Source of the DNA: Caprimulgus europaeus
Taxonomy: Eukaryota > Chordata > Aves > Caprimulgiformes > Caprimulgidae
Length of the DNA stretch: 64,000 nt
Assembly (NCBI GenBank): GCA_907165065.1
Contig: OU015528.1
Location: 21,962,015-22,026,014, forward strand
Reading direction: 5' to 3'
Below the pieces are notes generated by a model. That model saw nothing but the letters and a program-made list of their open reading frames with translations, had not been told where the DNA came from and did not search any database. Shown in pieces: positions 27,407-41,000 of this stretch (positions within the stretch are counted from its first letter, which is position 1; every line of letters starts with the position of its first letter). A program made the position numbers and the translations under genes.

Positions 27407-30400
27407 CTTCCAAGCACCTCAACTTAGTCCTGAATGTAATCAGTTTTGCGCCAACGGTCGTTACTCCAACAAAGCCAGATAATTTTGCTTCACACCATCA
27501 ACTGTGTTCTGTAACACCCAATACCCAGGATTTTGCAGGAAAAGGGGAAGTTGCTGTAATGATTGCTTATTGGCATGTATTTTAAGAGACACAAACATTA
27601 GATTTCCAGAGGTAAAACATGCATATAAAAGCTGCCTAAAGTATGGTTTTCTTTTCTTTCTAGTGTAGGTATAACTGTAACAGGTTTGAGATGCAATCCT
27701 AACAGGTTTGAGATGCAATCCTAACCTCAATAAAATTTACAGGTTATTTCTACTATGTATCAACATCTGTTACTAATTCAAAGATGTATTTAATTAGCTT
27801 CTTTCTTTCACAAAGCCTTTGCCAGCCTGGACTTTCCAGACTCGCAGGATAACTTTTCCTTAAAAAAAAGGCAATATGGATTCTGACTATGTAATGGTAG
27901 TAGTAGTCTCATGAAATACAAAGGAACTGTGTCTCTACGCTAAGGTGCCCTCCAAAATACTGTCCTATATAGAACTGACTCAGCCTTGATTTCACCTCTT
28001 CCCAGAGAAAGGAAATATTTTGCCTGAAGTTCACATAAAATGTGTTTTTGTAATAGTAAGTCACAAAAAACCCAATCAACCAAACAAAAAACCCCCACCT
28101 TGTTCTGGGTAGAATTAGAGCTATAATGGCATTACCTCTTTTTTTTCATTCAGACTGTAAATACTCCAATTAATAGACTAATATTTGAAATGACATACAC
28201 CAGTAAGTTTTACGAGATGAAGTGGCTAAAAAAAGATAAAAACATAAGTGTGCTAAAAGCCTGCCAGGTGCATAAACATGTGTATCTCCCGAAAAGCAGC
28301 AGAAGTTATGCACGCTCAGAGTGCCACAGACCTTCTTTGCACTTGTGGAAGAGGCTGTGTTGCAACACTTCTGTAATGGGCCTCTTGGTCACCTGAGCTC
28401 TGCAGTCAAACAACAGGTAAATACCTAGATGCTTCAGCCAATGTTATCAACAATTTAAGTGGACCAAGATTTACCAATTATCTTAGCAGCATTGTACCTT
28501 TTCTGTAATTTTTGGGCACTAGGCAAATTTCAATATTTCATGGAATGTTAGAAGCTTAAGTAGACAGGAACCTGGTAATTTTAGGGGTGCTTTGAAAAGG
28601 CTGGCTACTGTCACATGGAAAAGAAATATATCAAGTTTTCAGATGTCTCAGGTCAGTGACAGGATGATTTCTTTGTTGCCTTCTGCTGCACTCCACTTTT
28701 GTTCAATCCTTGGTGTTGTTCTGCTGTATAACCCAACTCTTCTTCACAGTTGCTAAAAACAAAACTCTACTTTAAAAACCTCAAACTTTGAGTCATAACA
28801 ACCTATATTATCACACTAGCCCCACAAAATGCAACACAGAACATAAAGCTAAGATATGAAGAAAGTTACATCTCAAAGGTTAATTTAGGTTTCTCTGTCT
28901 CCTGCATGCTGCAGATAGTGACAAAGGCCAAACTTGTCTCTGCTGTGAATCTTTGTCTTCATTTGCTGCTTAACATGTGAGGAGATAAAATCAAGTATGT
29001 CACTCTGGCAGTGACATGATGGATAGCTAAGTACCTCTTCAAGGTGTTTCTTGCAGCCAATTAACTATTTCTGAAGAGTATGTTGTTATAACAAGTGTTT
29101 GTAAGGCCTTCTTACCTACAAAGTTCTACTTTTAAGCATAGAACGTAAATTCATACTTTGAGTTCAAAATTTCATCTGCAAAGTATGTACTGTTATTACT
29201 GAAGTATGCAAACGCTTCCAGCTTCTATTCTTAGCTTAACACGATAAATAGATCCAAAGGAACCTCCATGACAAAACAGCCAAAAAATACAAGAGGAAAA
29301 AAACCCCCAACATTTAACTGCCAATATTTTTATTATGGCAGTAACAGAATGAGATCTCCTTAACGCTTATTTTCAAGATCTAGTATGTTGACGTATCTTT
29401 CAGCTAACACCAAAAGCATTATCTTCAGGAACATAAATTCCTTCCTAGCTCATTACAAGAGCTGTTTAGTACTCCTAATCACCTCCTAATCTATTGTGTA
29501 GTCACACAGCAGTATCTTCGTCTCCTCTCTGTATCATCTGCACATTACACTTGACCTTTCTATGACATGATCCTTTCCAATTTTTGCATGAACACAGATT
29601 AAACTTTGGCTACCCTATAGCAGAAACACCTAGATGCATGAGGCTCCAGGGAAGAGAGCCAGAAAGGATCAAGCAGGCAAGTGAAGATTAAGCTTCTCAA
29701 GAAGAGAGCTAGCTTAAGACAGCAAGCTTCAGAAGAGATATGGAAAAAACCAAAACAGTCCCAGAAGATGATCAGCTATTGAGATGTTTAGTTTGACATG
29801 AATTTCCTTAGCAATTCCATCTTGATGGAATAAGTCCTGAGGTAGTGTCTGCTCATGTTTAATAAACAAAACTGCACAGAACAAGATTTAAAGTAAAAAA
29901 TAAGACTGTTACCAGCACAAGCAATCATATTAAAGAGAAATAGAGCTGTTACACAGGGTGCCAAGGGAGGGGCAGGAAAAGTTGCACAACAGCTTTTCAC
30001 AAGGAGTTCTTTATGAACATCAGCTGCATCTTCTAGATTAGATGTTAGTCAGCAGGTGAGGACAGATGCACTCAAGCCAAGTAAAACTCAGGCAGCATTA
30101 ATCCATCCTCACAGATAATAATTAAGACAGACCTCATCCCACCCCTTGAATGGCACTCTCACAGCATGTCCTGCTACAGATTAAGGAGCACTTAAATGGA
30201 AAAAATTGAATACCTTTCCCTTGTGAGGCATCCTAGTTTTCCTTGGTTCAAAACTGGAAATCAGGTAAGCCCCATTTGTATGAGCTGAAAGCTGTACACT
30301 TTTTTGTACATCCTGAGGATCCCTGAGAAAAGCCATACAGGCTTCCAGGACATGGACCTAAAGTTTACTTATCAATTTAGACAACGTACTTTGTACATAT

Positions 30401-30824
30401 CTCACACCAGTGTCTTATTTTTGCAGTACTCAAGTTTCTCAGCACATTGGCTCACCTGTGTGAATTCAAAACTTCCCATATTAAAACTTAAAATATAATT
30501 AAGGCCACAGTTTATGTGAACAAAAAGTAAATACAAATTAAGTTCTAAGCTGTGTATTTGTTGGAACAAGACCCATTGTTTTGCACCTGTAAGCACATCA
30601 ACAATATTACACAAGACAAAGCACTTTACAGTAATAGAGGCCTTAAGTTTTTTTTTTAAATAATGTCAAAGCTAAAGAGAAGCATGGAACCATTTCCCCT
30701 AAAGGGGATTCAACAAGAACAGAACTAAGAGAACTCAAGTGAACACCACTAATTTTTATTTGGAAGTGTTAACAACATAGCCACCATAAAGCTTTTTGTC
30801 TATTTTTTATTTTATTTTATTTTA
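27407..30824. other. Intergenic between the hAT element and the TES 3' end
   Basis: AT-rich DNA with the 22-bp duplication and A/C tracts (28066-28100, 29300-29311). No coding evidence. Confidence 0.6.
27679..27722. repeat. Perfect 22-bp tandem duplication
   Basis: AACAGGTTTGAGATGCAATC plus CT occurs twice in a row without change, about 280 bp right of the hAT element. It is a recent small duplication. Confidence 0.95.
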
Positions 30825-30832
30825 TTTTTTTT
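30801..30832. repeat. (ATTTT)n simple repeat
   Basis: About four tandem ATTTT units followed by a T run. On the TES sense strand this reads (AAAAT)n and contains several overlapping AATAAA hexamers at the presumed end of the transcript. Confidence 0.85.
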
Positions 30833-30843
30833 GCCAAAGACTG

Positions 30844-30849
30844 TTTATT
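30844..30849 (-). terminator. TES: Likely TES polyadenylation signal AATAAA
   Basis: This is a canonical hexamer on the minus strand, 965-970 bp after the stop codon. An A-rich repeat of AATAAA-like units follows at 30801-30832 and offers alternative signals. Confidence 0.5.
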
Positions 30850-30867
30850 CACTGTTTGGCACAAAGA

Positions 30868-30905
30868 TCATCAGAATAGCTTGGGTGGAAAGGACCTTAA
30901 AGATA
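30868..30905 (-). mobile_element. Degraded CR1 3'-end remnant
   Basis: A short segment (GGGTGGAAAGGACCTTAAAG and flanks) matches the CR1 terminal consensus seen at 16180 and 20337 in this window. It lies within the TES 3' UTR, in the same orientation as the gene. Confidence 0.55.
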
Positions 30906-31813
30906 AGTTTCACTGTAGATCTGTAATTCTTAAAAAAAACCCAAAAAACAAAAAACAAAAAACGAACAAACTACACATTTGGTTTATTGAGTAAGCAAAG
31001 CTAATACACAGCTGTGATTTTTTTCACTCAAATACTGGAAGTCTTCTGGAAAAAGACTTCTTTGTGCTTTGGTTAAGAACTTACAAATAAGTATGTATGA
31101 TCCTTATGCATAAGTACGATCCTTCTGCAGAATTACACTCTTGGAAATGCATACAGTAATGTGTGCTACATCCCTCTGATGGAGGGCACCATTTATGAAA
31201 AGAAAAGAACATTTTTTAAAAAACAGAAGACAGTTCTGAAAGGATAAAAGTGACACCCACTAATGTTGGTGGATTTTCTTTTTTAAACTTTTTTTTTACA
31301 CTTCATTCTCCCTGCATACTTGAGGTCTAGTGAACAAAACTATATGTGGTGGTAAAGCTGATCATTTTGTTTAAAGTGCTTGATGAAAGCAGGGAAACAA
31401 TGATAAATTAGTGAAACCAAAAGTGGAAGAGCTACATTTATCATAAAAAAACAAGAAAAATTGGAGCATTTTCACATTTTGTTCTTCCGTTAGACAAGAT
31501 ACAAGAAAAAGTTCTTTCACGGTGAAGAGCTCCCTTGAAGCATATATGGTTCATAATACATTTTTTTCTTACATTTCTGGGATACAAAGTCATTTGATGT
31601 AAGACTCGGGAGCAACATTCCAAAAAATAAAGTAGTATTATGGCTAAGAAATGAAGATTACATAGCAAGTTTTAGTCATTAAAAAAAAAAATCTTTGGGA
31701 AAATGCTATTTAATACTTTCAATAACTTTAAATGCCCCAATACTACATATTTTACAGTAGAAATGCAAGAGCCTTTGGAACGCAGCAATGCCTGGTTCTG
31801 TGCACATCTTCTC

Positions 31814-32005
31814 TTAAGACGTCATCTTTTTCTTACATTCCACTGAGCAAAAGACCATCCCTTCCACTGGCATGAACTTCTGGCCAATCAGACACTTACT
31901 GCAACAGGAACACAAGAAGCATTCCTGTGTAGCATGCCAGTTGAAATTGTTGTATGTCACACGCTGAACTTCTGGGTCTATGGCATTATGACAGCCTTGG
32001 CAGAT
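31814..32005 (-). CDS. TES: TES coding exon 7 (residues 360-422, LIM3 and stop)
   Basis: After the acceptor TTTCTAAACAG the exon reads [20 protein letters not shown], then [17 protein letters not shown] and [13 protein letters not shown], followed by TAA at 31814-31816. This is LIM3, the module reported to bind Mena in mammals. The last residues (KKKMTS) make the protein one residue longer than human testin as I recall it. Confidence 0.97.
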   Translation of the reverse strand: MCQGCHNAIDPEVQRVTYNNFNWHATQECFLCSCCSKCLIGQKFMPVEGMVFCSVECKKKMTS

Positions 32006-35000
32006 CTGTTTAGAAACAAAATTATACTTAACTGAAACACACCTTCCCTACAAATACCATAAAAGCTAGAATTCTTAAAAGTTTCTGGAGAAGTGAGACA
32101 GGTGTTAAAAGAAGCCTTTGAAAAAGTGTCTAGCTTTTGACTTTCCTTTATTTTTAAAGCAGGGTTTTCAACCAAAATGCAGCTGAGGACACAAAATAAA
32201 ATGTACACAAGTTAGCTGCTGCTGGGACTAAACCTAAACAGTTATGATGGTTAGGATTTCCCAATGCCCATATAATGATAAAAAGTTGTCATGCCAAATA
32301 GCACAGATCTCTTCATATGTCAACCTGTACATTTGAAAAGATTAGTTACAAATCTTCCTGTACATTGGCAGCTGTAAAGCAACACCGAAGAACTAAAAGT
32401 TCCTAGAAAGTCTTGGGTGTAATTCATCTTAATCTCTTTGTCAAAAATTATCATTTAGATCTCAAGGAAGTTAATGTTTCAAAAGAAAATAAAGCCTCTC
32501 CAAAAGATAATTCCTCACACCTACCTCAGAAGTTTATTACCTGCCAGCTAGAGATAAAACTTTTCCCCCTCCATTAATTATATAAACAGTTGAGATGCAT
32601 ATTAGCCTGAAAACCCAACTAATAGCTAGTTAATTGGTAGATATGAATGGACCATCATCTTAGAGTTCCTAGCATAAGCAGGAATCAAGAACTACCATCC
32701 TTTCTCAAATTTCCAGCTTTATCCCATCAGTCTCTCGTCTTTATAACTCATGTGGTTAGAAATACGAAGAAACTAAGTACCTAGGGTGCAGTTGCCACTA
32801 CAGGCTTTTAGCACCAGCTGATCCCACTGGTCACAATGAACTATGATTGATATGAACTAAACGTTTAGCAGCATTACTCATCTTCACCTACTGTACTCTT
32901 TCCGTTACAAAATCCTGCTCCACCACCAGCAGTTAAAGGTATTTTGAGAAAACCCTCCCACCCTGCCAGTGGCCTTCCTGCCCTGCCCCACCCAAGTTTA
33001 TGAATTGACAAAATACTTGTCTGCTAATTAAGGCTTTTTTCAAAGGGAAAAAAATGTGATTGACTTGAGCCTAAACTTGCATTCAATTTATACTCTTCAG
33101 ATACTCCCAACACTGAGAGGAAGTAAGAGTTTCAAGCTCCATAGATGTAGGTTCTTTTCCTTCACAGAAGCAACAGGTCTGTAAGGGTCTTACCGCAGCA
33201 TGGTTCTTCACGTAGCAAGGTTTGCAGACCGGCTTGTCGTTCACCATTACATAGATTTCCCCCGCCAAAACGCAGTCACAGTCAAAACAGCAGAAGTGTT
33301 TCAGATGCCAGTTTTGGCCTTCAGCTTGAGTATATTCATTGCTGAATATTAGCTATGAGGAAGATACAAACAGATATTAATATGTTAATAGTGGCCTCCC
33401 AGTACCCGAAGGGGCCTACAAGAAAGCTGGGGAAGGACATTTTACAAGGGCAGGTAGTGATAGAAGAAGGGGAAAATGGCTTTAAACTGGAAGAGGGTAG
33501 GTTTAGATTAGGTATTAGGAGGAAGTTCCTTTCCTGTGAGGGTGGTGAGACACTGGAACAGGTTGCCCAGAAAAGTTGTGGATGCCTCCTCCCTGGAAGT
33601 GTTCAAGGCCAGGTTGGATAAATCTTTAAGCAACCTGGACTAGTGGAAGGTGTTCCTGCTCATGGCAGGGGGGTTGGAACAAGACGATCCATACCATTCT
33701 ATGATTCTATGAATATATACATTTGAATAGTATTTTTTAAAAGAAAGTTAGCCTTGGGATGTTTTGTAATTTCCAAGGAACTCCTGGTGATTCCACTGTT
33801 TCAAATGATTTCAACAACAGGAACAAATGTGTTCACTTGTTTGACTGTTTTCCAAAAGCCTCCATTTAGTTTATTAAGAGCCAATAGATGCCCAAGACAC
33901 CAGGCAGGCTGTTCCCTATATGCTGCACAAGGCGTAATTTAGTAGGGCACTCCCCCTAGTGCCCTTCATGAGGAAACAACAGTGTAACTGGGACTTTACA
34001 TAGATTTGCACTCATGTATTACACCCTATGTCCCTCTAGACTGCACAAAATCCCCACCAAATCCAAAGCAAACTATGGATCTTTCTGAATGTGAAGTGTC
34101 CATATCAGTTTCAGTTCCTTGCAACTGAAATAATCTAAAACTGGTGAAGACACATGATGTCCCTGCACCGAAACATTTTACTACAAATCATATTCACTTC
34201 TCAGGGGAGCAAACCTGTGTGCTAAAACAAAGGACTAGGATATTTACTTACCTCATCACATCCAGCACAGCGGGGTTTTTCGCTATCACAATAATGTCTC
34301 CCACAGTACAGGTTACCATTCTTCCAGAAATAGATCATGTCTACTAGAAGCTCACTGCAGGTGCAACAGACAAAACAAGCTGGGTGCCACAATTTGTCAT
34401 ATCCAGCACGTTCTGCATAGACAGCTGGGTCACCTTCTTTCATGTTCAATTTGCAGCGATAGCACGACTGGAAAGATATTATTACCGAGTTAAATAAGTC
34501 TTTGAAGAGGTACCTTTATAGCAGTTATATATTTCCAATTATATATTTACATTTAATAAATCCCACTTTCTCAGACTGAAATTAAAGCATCAGTTTACTC
34601 CCATGATCAGGCAGCAGAGTGACACAATGCCACAGTACAGGTTTAACTAAGCCATTCAGGATGATGTATGTTCTACTGACATAGCACTAGTGCTGCTTAA
34701 ATGGATTATTGTGGTTTGCCATATTCACAGCCTTGCAACTACAGTCCAGTTCTTAAAAAAACAACAGGCAATTAAAATTCATGTTATGTTCTATGAGTCT
34801 TTACATACTCAAGAATAAGGAGAGAAGAAGAATAAGGAGCCTCCATCAAAGCTAACCAACCTATGACTAGAACACATGACAAGAAAATGGCTGTACTTAT
34901 AGGTTGTGAGAAGATCAAGCTGTATCTGCATCACTGATGAAAAAAACATAAAATACCGTGAGTATTTGAAACTCATTCTGTTTAAAGCTGTGTTCTAAGG

Positions 35001-38000
35001 ATGCTAGTCACTTATGGCTGTTGTCCAACAGTCTGTGATTAATGATCTTAGGATGATGAGAGTGATTATGGAAAAGAGACTACAAGGTTTATGAACACAG
35101 CTACACTACAAGTAGTTCCAAAAAGTTCAGTCAGTCTTCTGCCCCATACCTGCTTACAAAGAGGGTTTGTGATCAATTAAAAACACAAACAAACAAAAAA
35201 CCCCCAGGTTGTTCATATACTGAAACAAAAAAAAAAAATAATCTACATTTTAATCACTAGTTTGGCATTTCCTACACTCCAGTTCGTCTGTGACAGGGAT
35301 GAACATCCTGGCAAGGTTTTCTCTATGATTCACAACCCCTACAAGCCCAGCCACAAATGGTCTCAGTTTTCAACTGTGTGTGTACATATATATGTATATA
35401 CATTTTTTTAATTTTTTTTTTAAAGTGTCTTGGCTGTAAGGCATATTGATCAGATCCCCACACTTGTTTCAGACAAGCAATTTCAAAATATACATAGAAA
35501 GACAAAATGGGATGAAGAACAGCTTAGAACAGAATGAAAGGTGACCAGTAAATATATATGTATATAAAGCTTTTTGACTCATCTTTCTACTTTAGACCTC
35601 ATACTCCAAGAGTAGTCAGTTGGAAGGTTTAGTAGCTGTATGGAGCCAGATGAGGGCAAGACAATTAATTTACCTACCATTTGCAACATCTCCAGCCTAG
35701 GTGGTTAAAAGGTGCATAAAGAGATTTGCTTCCTTAGAAGATCAAAATATGCTGAATATCCATTTTTCTGTTATTGAGCTTTTAATCATGGTGAAATAGA
35801 TTTTTCTTTTAATAAAACACAGAGGCACTATTATAGGTATATTGACATTACTAGTGCAGATCTAGTTTTGTTTTGTTTTTAAATTGGGTTTAAAAGAACT
35901 GCAATCCATTCCTATAACAAGAAAAAATATTTTTCAAGATATTCTATTTATCACAGCTACAGAAATTATCTTTCAGACTGAGTCTGAAAGATAATGTACA
36001 AGAAAATGTGGAGAGCAAAGACGCAGAACTAATGGATAGAAAAGCATGTAGACAAGGATGGCTCTTCTCTGTATTGTTTTACTTTGAACTGTTAAAAAAG
36101 GTTGAGAGAATGCTACAGCATTGTATTGGGTTTGCATGGCAAGGTTTTTGGTAGCAGTGGGGGAGGGGACATGGGGTGGCTTCTGTGAGAGAAGCTGCCG
36201 GAAGCTTCCCCCATGTCCGACCCGACACAGCCAATGCCAGCCGGCTACAAGAAGGGACCCGCCGCTGGCCAAGGCCGAGCCAATCAGTAACGCCTCTGTG
36301 ATAACATAATTAAGAAAAAAAAAAGGAAGGGAGAAAAAAAAGCTGCACACTTTGCAGCTGGAGAGAGGAGTGAGAAGATGTAAGAGAAAACAACTTCGCA
36401 GACACCAAGGTCAGTGAAGAAGGAGGGGGGAGGATGGGCTCCAGGCGCCGGAGCAGCAATTCCCCTGCAGCCTGTTGGTGAAGACCAGGGTGAAGCAGGC
36501 TGTCCCCCTGCAGCCCCTGGAGGTCCATGGTGGTGCAGATGACCACCTGTAGCCCGTGGAGGACCCCACGCCGGAGCAGGTGGATGCCGAAGGAGGCTGT
36601 GACCCCGCGGGAAGCCCGTGCTGGAGCAGGTTCCTGTCAGGACCTGTAGCCCGTGGAGAGAGGAGCCCACGCCGGAGCAGGTTTGCTGGCAGGACTTGTG
36701 ACCCCGTGGGGGACCCGCGCTGGAGCAGTCCCTTCCTGAAGGACTGCACCCCATGGAATGGACCCATGCCAAAGCAGTTCGTGAGGAACTGTTGGTCATG
36801 GGAAGGACTCACGTTGGAGCAGTTGGTGGAGGACTGTCTCCCGTGAGAGGGACCCCACGCTGGTGCGGGGGAAGGAGACCTCCCCCTGAGGAGGAAGCAG
36901 CGGCAGAAACACCGTGTGATGAACTGACCCCAACCCCATTCCCTGTCCCCCTGTGCCGCTGGGGGGAGGAGGTGGAAAATCGGGAAAGAGATTAAGCCCG
37001 GGAAGAAGGGAGGGATGGGGGAGGTGTTTTAAGTTTTGGTTTTACTTCTCATTCTCCTCTGATTTTGATTGGTAATAAAGTAAATTTGTTTTTTCCCCCA
37101 AGTCGAGTCTGTTTTGCCCGTGCCAGTAATTGCTGAGTGATCTCTCTCTGTCCTTATCTCCACCCACGAGCTTTTCGTTATAATTTTCTCCCCCTGCCCA
37201 TTTGAGGAGGGGGAGTGATAGAGTGGGCTTTGGTGGGCATCCGGTCTCTAGCCAGGGTCAACCCACCACAAGCATATAGCTGAGGCAAAGTCACACTGCA
37301 GAAATCGGACAAAAAAGACCTCTTAAAAATAACATATCTAAATCCTGATTATTTAGCCCAGGGTAACCTCTGTACTTAACAACAGATAAGCAACTCATGC
37401 ATTCACTTACACTATTGAAACACTTATAAGCCTCTTTCTAAATTACCGTGCACAGTGATGACATATGCCTGACCTGAACAGCAGGAGGCATACTCAGGTG
37501 CTCAAGTAAAACTTTGGAAGTGATAAATAGGTATAATGTAATAACAAAGCACTTCTGATACAATTACTCCTGTCCTTGACTTAATACAGTCCAAGCCAGC
37601 TGGCTAGCAGGGTACAATGCAAGGTGTGATATTTCTGTAGGTCTTTCTTGAGGATGTAGGTGAAGAATTGCTGTGGTGAACTAGAGTAACCCAGCAGGAA
37701 AGGCTGAGTTAAGACAAAATGACAGCAACCTAACCAAACCACAATAAAATAACTTTCTGTTATCTTACAATCTTCATAAAAACATAATGGCTAAAATAAC
37801 TGAATAATTAATTCTAGAAAGTAGCTACAGGTAACCAAATGGCATAATGTATGACTGATCAAGGTAAGTGTGCATTTTCAAAGCTTGACCTTGGGTGTTA
37901 ATTTTATATTCCATATGAATCACACCAGAAGCAATATACTGTATCAGTTAAAAAAACCCCCAAAACAAACAACAAAAAACACCAAAAAAGCATACCACAC

Positions 38001-41000
38001 TTCCCAATAACACTGAAAGCCATAATCTACAGCCATCTTAAATTTTTATCTCCATCTAGAATATGCATATTCATTTTCTGTAAGTAACCTGGAAACAAAT
38101 ATTTTTTGTGATTCATACATATAATAGCAGCATTTCTGGAAATCAACTTACAGGAGCATTTGCCACTCTGAAGTAAAGGTCTATCTTCACTAAACTACTA
38201 CTACTTCAGTACTCCTACCCCTATTTTCTATTCATAATTGGTAGCAGAGACATGTACAGTAGAAACTAGCAACTTATGCCAGAAATACTTTATTAAGGCT
38301 AAAGTTTTAGCAATATCAATGAAAACTGGGTAATTTTTACATACCTTAATTTTTTTGAGCTATTACAAGGCAGAAATCAGATATCAAAGAAAAAAATTGA
38401 CCAAATTAAAAAATTCTGAATAAGAAAAGGCTAGTCAAAACAGCCATTACACAGCTTGGCTTTTTGGACATGGGAAGGAGAGGCATTACTTTATTATTTC
38501 TTAGTTTCATTTAATTTTAAACATAATTTGTCAAGTGGATAATTTTGGTGCTCTTCCAAGAAACAGGAGAAAACAGGCTTCTAAAATTAAACTAAACTCT
38601 TTAAGAAGAAAAAAGTGTAGCAATTAGTCTGTAAAACTACACAAGTTTATTATTCTGTAAAAGATATCCTGCTATACTGTATCTCCAAACCAATGTGTTT
38701 TTGCAAGAAGGATGAAAAGGTCACCTAGGAAGTTATGTGCTGCAATGCACTAAATACGGTCAGAAACCAGGGCTCTGTGCAGACATTCACAATGTTTTCC
38801 AGTTCCCCTTCTTTCTTTCCCTCACCCAGATTTTCACTATCCCAAGTTAACAAAGAAGTTAATTAGGTTAAAACAACCTACGAGAGCATTTGAATACACC
38901 TTCTTGTTTTACCTATCCTTTCTTATACTTACATACTGAGATGCCTTCTGATCTGGGGACTTGTTCTCCATTGCTCCTACAGCAGCTGAGGTGCCTCTGT
39001 CACCATTGTTCACGTTGTTCTTGTCAGTAGCTCTTGTTTCCACCTCACCAGGGAATTTGACATCTCCTACACCAAGTGCCTCATTTTTGTACTTCTTCAC
39101 AAATTGTTCCATCTGCTTAACTTCATTGGGAGAGAGCTCGTGGCATTTGGAAGGATCCTGATCGTGAGCAGGCAGCTGCTTAGCCAACTGCTTCTTCCTG
39201 TACTGCGCGCCTTCTGAGCCAGCAACAGGCTGCTTCTCCTTTGGAAGCATCTGCATATACTGTCTAGCCTGAACCAGGAGGAATTAGATATCAGATGCCA
39301 CTTCAACTACAGACCCATCCTTTCAAGCAAACATGCAAATAAAATAATCTCTACTGTTGTTAGCGACAGTAGAATTTGTCAAAAACAGGGTTCCTCCCAT
39401 AAACATTAAGCTCTAATGCACAGGAGAAGGAGATAAAAAACAGTAGATGCATTAATTTCTTAATTAATTCTAATTAATTCTTCCCAGAGCAAGACAGGCT
39501 TCCTTTTAAGCCTTTTACAACACGCAAAGTAGAATTATTCCTTCTCAGAGTAAACAATAATTAACATTTACACAGGACCTTATCTCCTCAAATCTATCTA
39601 AAAATATTGATCATCAGTGTAGCTTTAAAAAGTAGAAGCTGAAATAGTCTGCCTGAGGCACACAGCTCATTGCAGAAATAATTCTAGATAAATAAAGAAA
39701 AAAGCTCTAGTTTTAATAAAGCAAGGACAAGTCTAAAAATCAAAGTGCTAACTAAGTAACACTTGATTTAGATACACAAGGTTTGATTAATTCACTGAAA
39801 AATGATATTTTGAGAGGTAGGTCAGAGATAACGCAATTCCAGCATGGATCACACAACACTGCAGCACAGTAAATTAGCAATCAAAGTTTGAAAAGTGAAG
39901 CAAAATCCTCAGAAGGCTATCTACCAGCTCATCTACTTCAGCTGAAAACATACTGGAAGAGAGTTGCTCTTTTAGATGTCAACACTGACCTTATTCTTAC
40001 CATATACAGTAAAAGCTATATGCAAGACCGAGTCTTCTCCTTAACTTTAAACAATGACAAGATTGTTGTGGGGTGGGGTTTTTAATTTTTTTTTTTTTTC
40101 CTTTTAAGACCACACTCCATGCAATTTTTACAAGCTTATTAGAAAAAGACAGGTTAAAGAAATTGGACTCCAGGGAGCTGGCAGATAACGCTTAATCCTA
40201 TCTATTAAAAAACACCTTTATCTTCCCAGTTCTCAGGAAGTTCCATAGGCAAGCATCCACATCTGCAAGATGACAGAAGCAAGACTCATTAAATAGGCAT
40301 CATATTTTCAGTTTTGAGGAGGAAGAAGACTACAAGAAGCAAATTTACCCTTCCGGTAAGCTCTACTTCCCTATCTCCCGTCAACTCCCGCCTTGAACAT
40401 GAAGAGAAAGTGAGCTGGACTTACAAGTGTCTGATTCTGAACAGGAGGAGCCCACTCATAAGTCACAGTATTGATGGATATGTTCTTCCTGGCTTGCACG
40501 GGATTAGTCAGTATCATTACATTGCGTTTATACATGGGAATGCCATCATTCTTCAGCTTTGCAATAAGGGTCGTGTATTTGGTATCTTCAAAGAGTTTCC
40601 CCACTTTCCGGTCTTCCTCATTGCTTGTGAGGACATCATGCTCTTCCTGGCCACATTTGCAGTTGCGGCATATTTTTCTGAAGTTTATGGAAACAGCAAC
40701 AAAGTTACACTCTCAGCTGAAAATTACATCTCAAACCAGCTGCACATGTAGTAACAACATCACTGGGAACCCACAACCTCGTTTTCAATGCATTGATTAG
40801 AGAACATACAAGTTACTCTGCAATATGTCAAACACTTCTTGAGGATATTCTTTATTTCTCCTGTTGTATTATTTACATTCTTTGTTCCTAGAGATTGTAA
40901 TCAGATATCAGTCAACTACACTAATGCATTTTGAATATTATGCTAGATCATTCCTTATATCTCAGTACTGATCACACACACACACACGTCCATTATCGCC

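Larger units (their letters stand above)
30825..31813 (-). other. TES: TES 3' untranslated region (end approximate)
   Basis: About 1 kb of AT-rich sequence follows the stop codon. An AATAAA on the minus strand (TTTATT at 30844-30849) is the best poly(A) signal, and further AATAAA hexamers overlap the ATTTT repeat just beyond. A degraded CR1 end lies inside it at about 30868-30905. The exact cleavage site cannot be read from sequence alone. Confidence 0.6.

Noticed and set aside
26803-27427. 204-codon minus frame and overlapping plus frames at the right end of the hAT element
   Set aside because: Proline- and arginine-rich frames caused by GC composition. Only the short MSKNQ start and the adjoining frame have transposase meaning.
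1-30800. Possible exons of CAV2, the usual gene downstream of TES
   Set aside because: No caveolin-like peptide or exon was recognised. CAV2 is presumably further downstream, outside the window.
36284-36846. Open frames of 96-171 codons on both strands
   Set aside because: They fall in the GC-rich module array of the solo LTR. Codons follow the repeat, and no viral protein motif is present.
38961-39161. 66-codon plus-strand frame
   Set aside because: Antisense shadow of TES exon 4.
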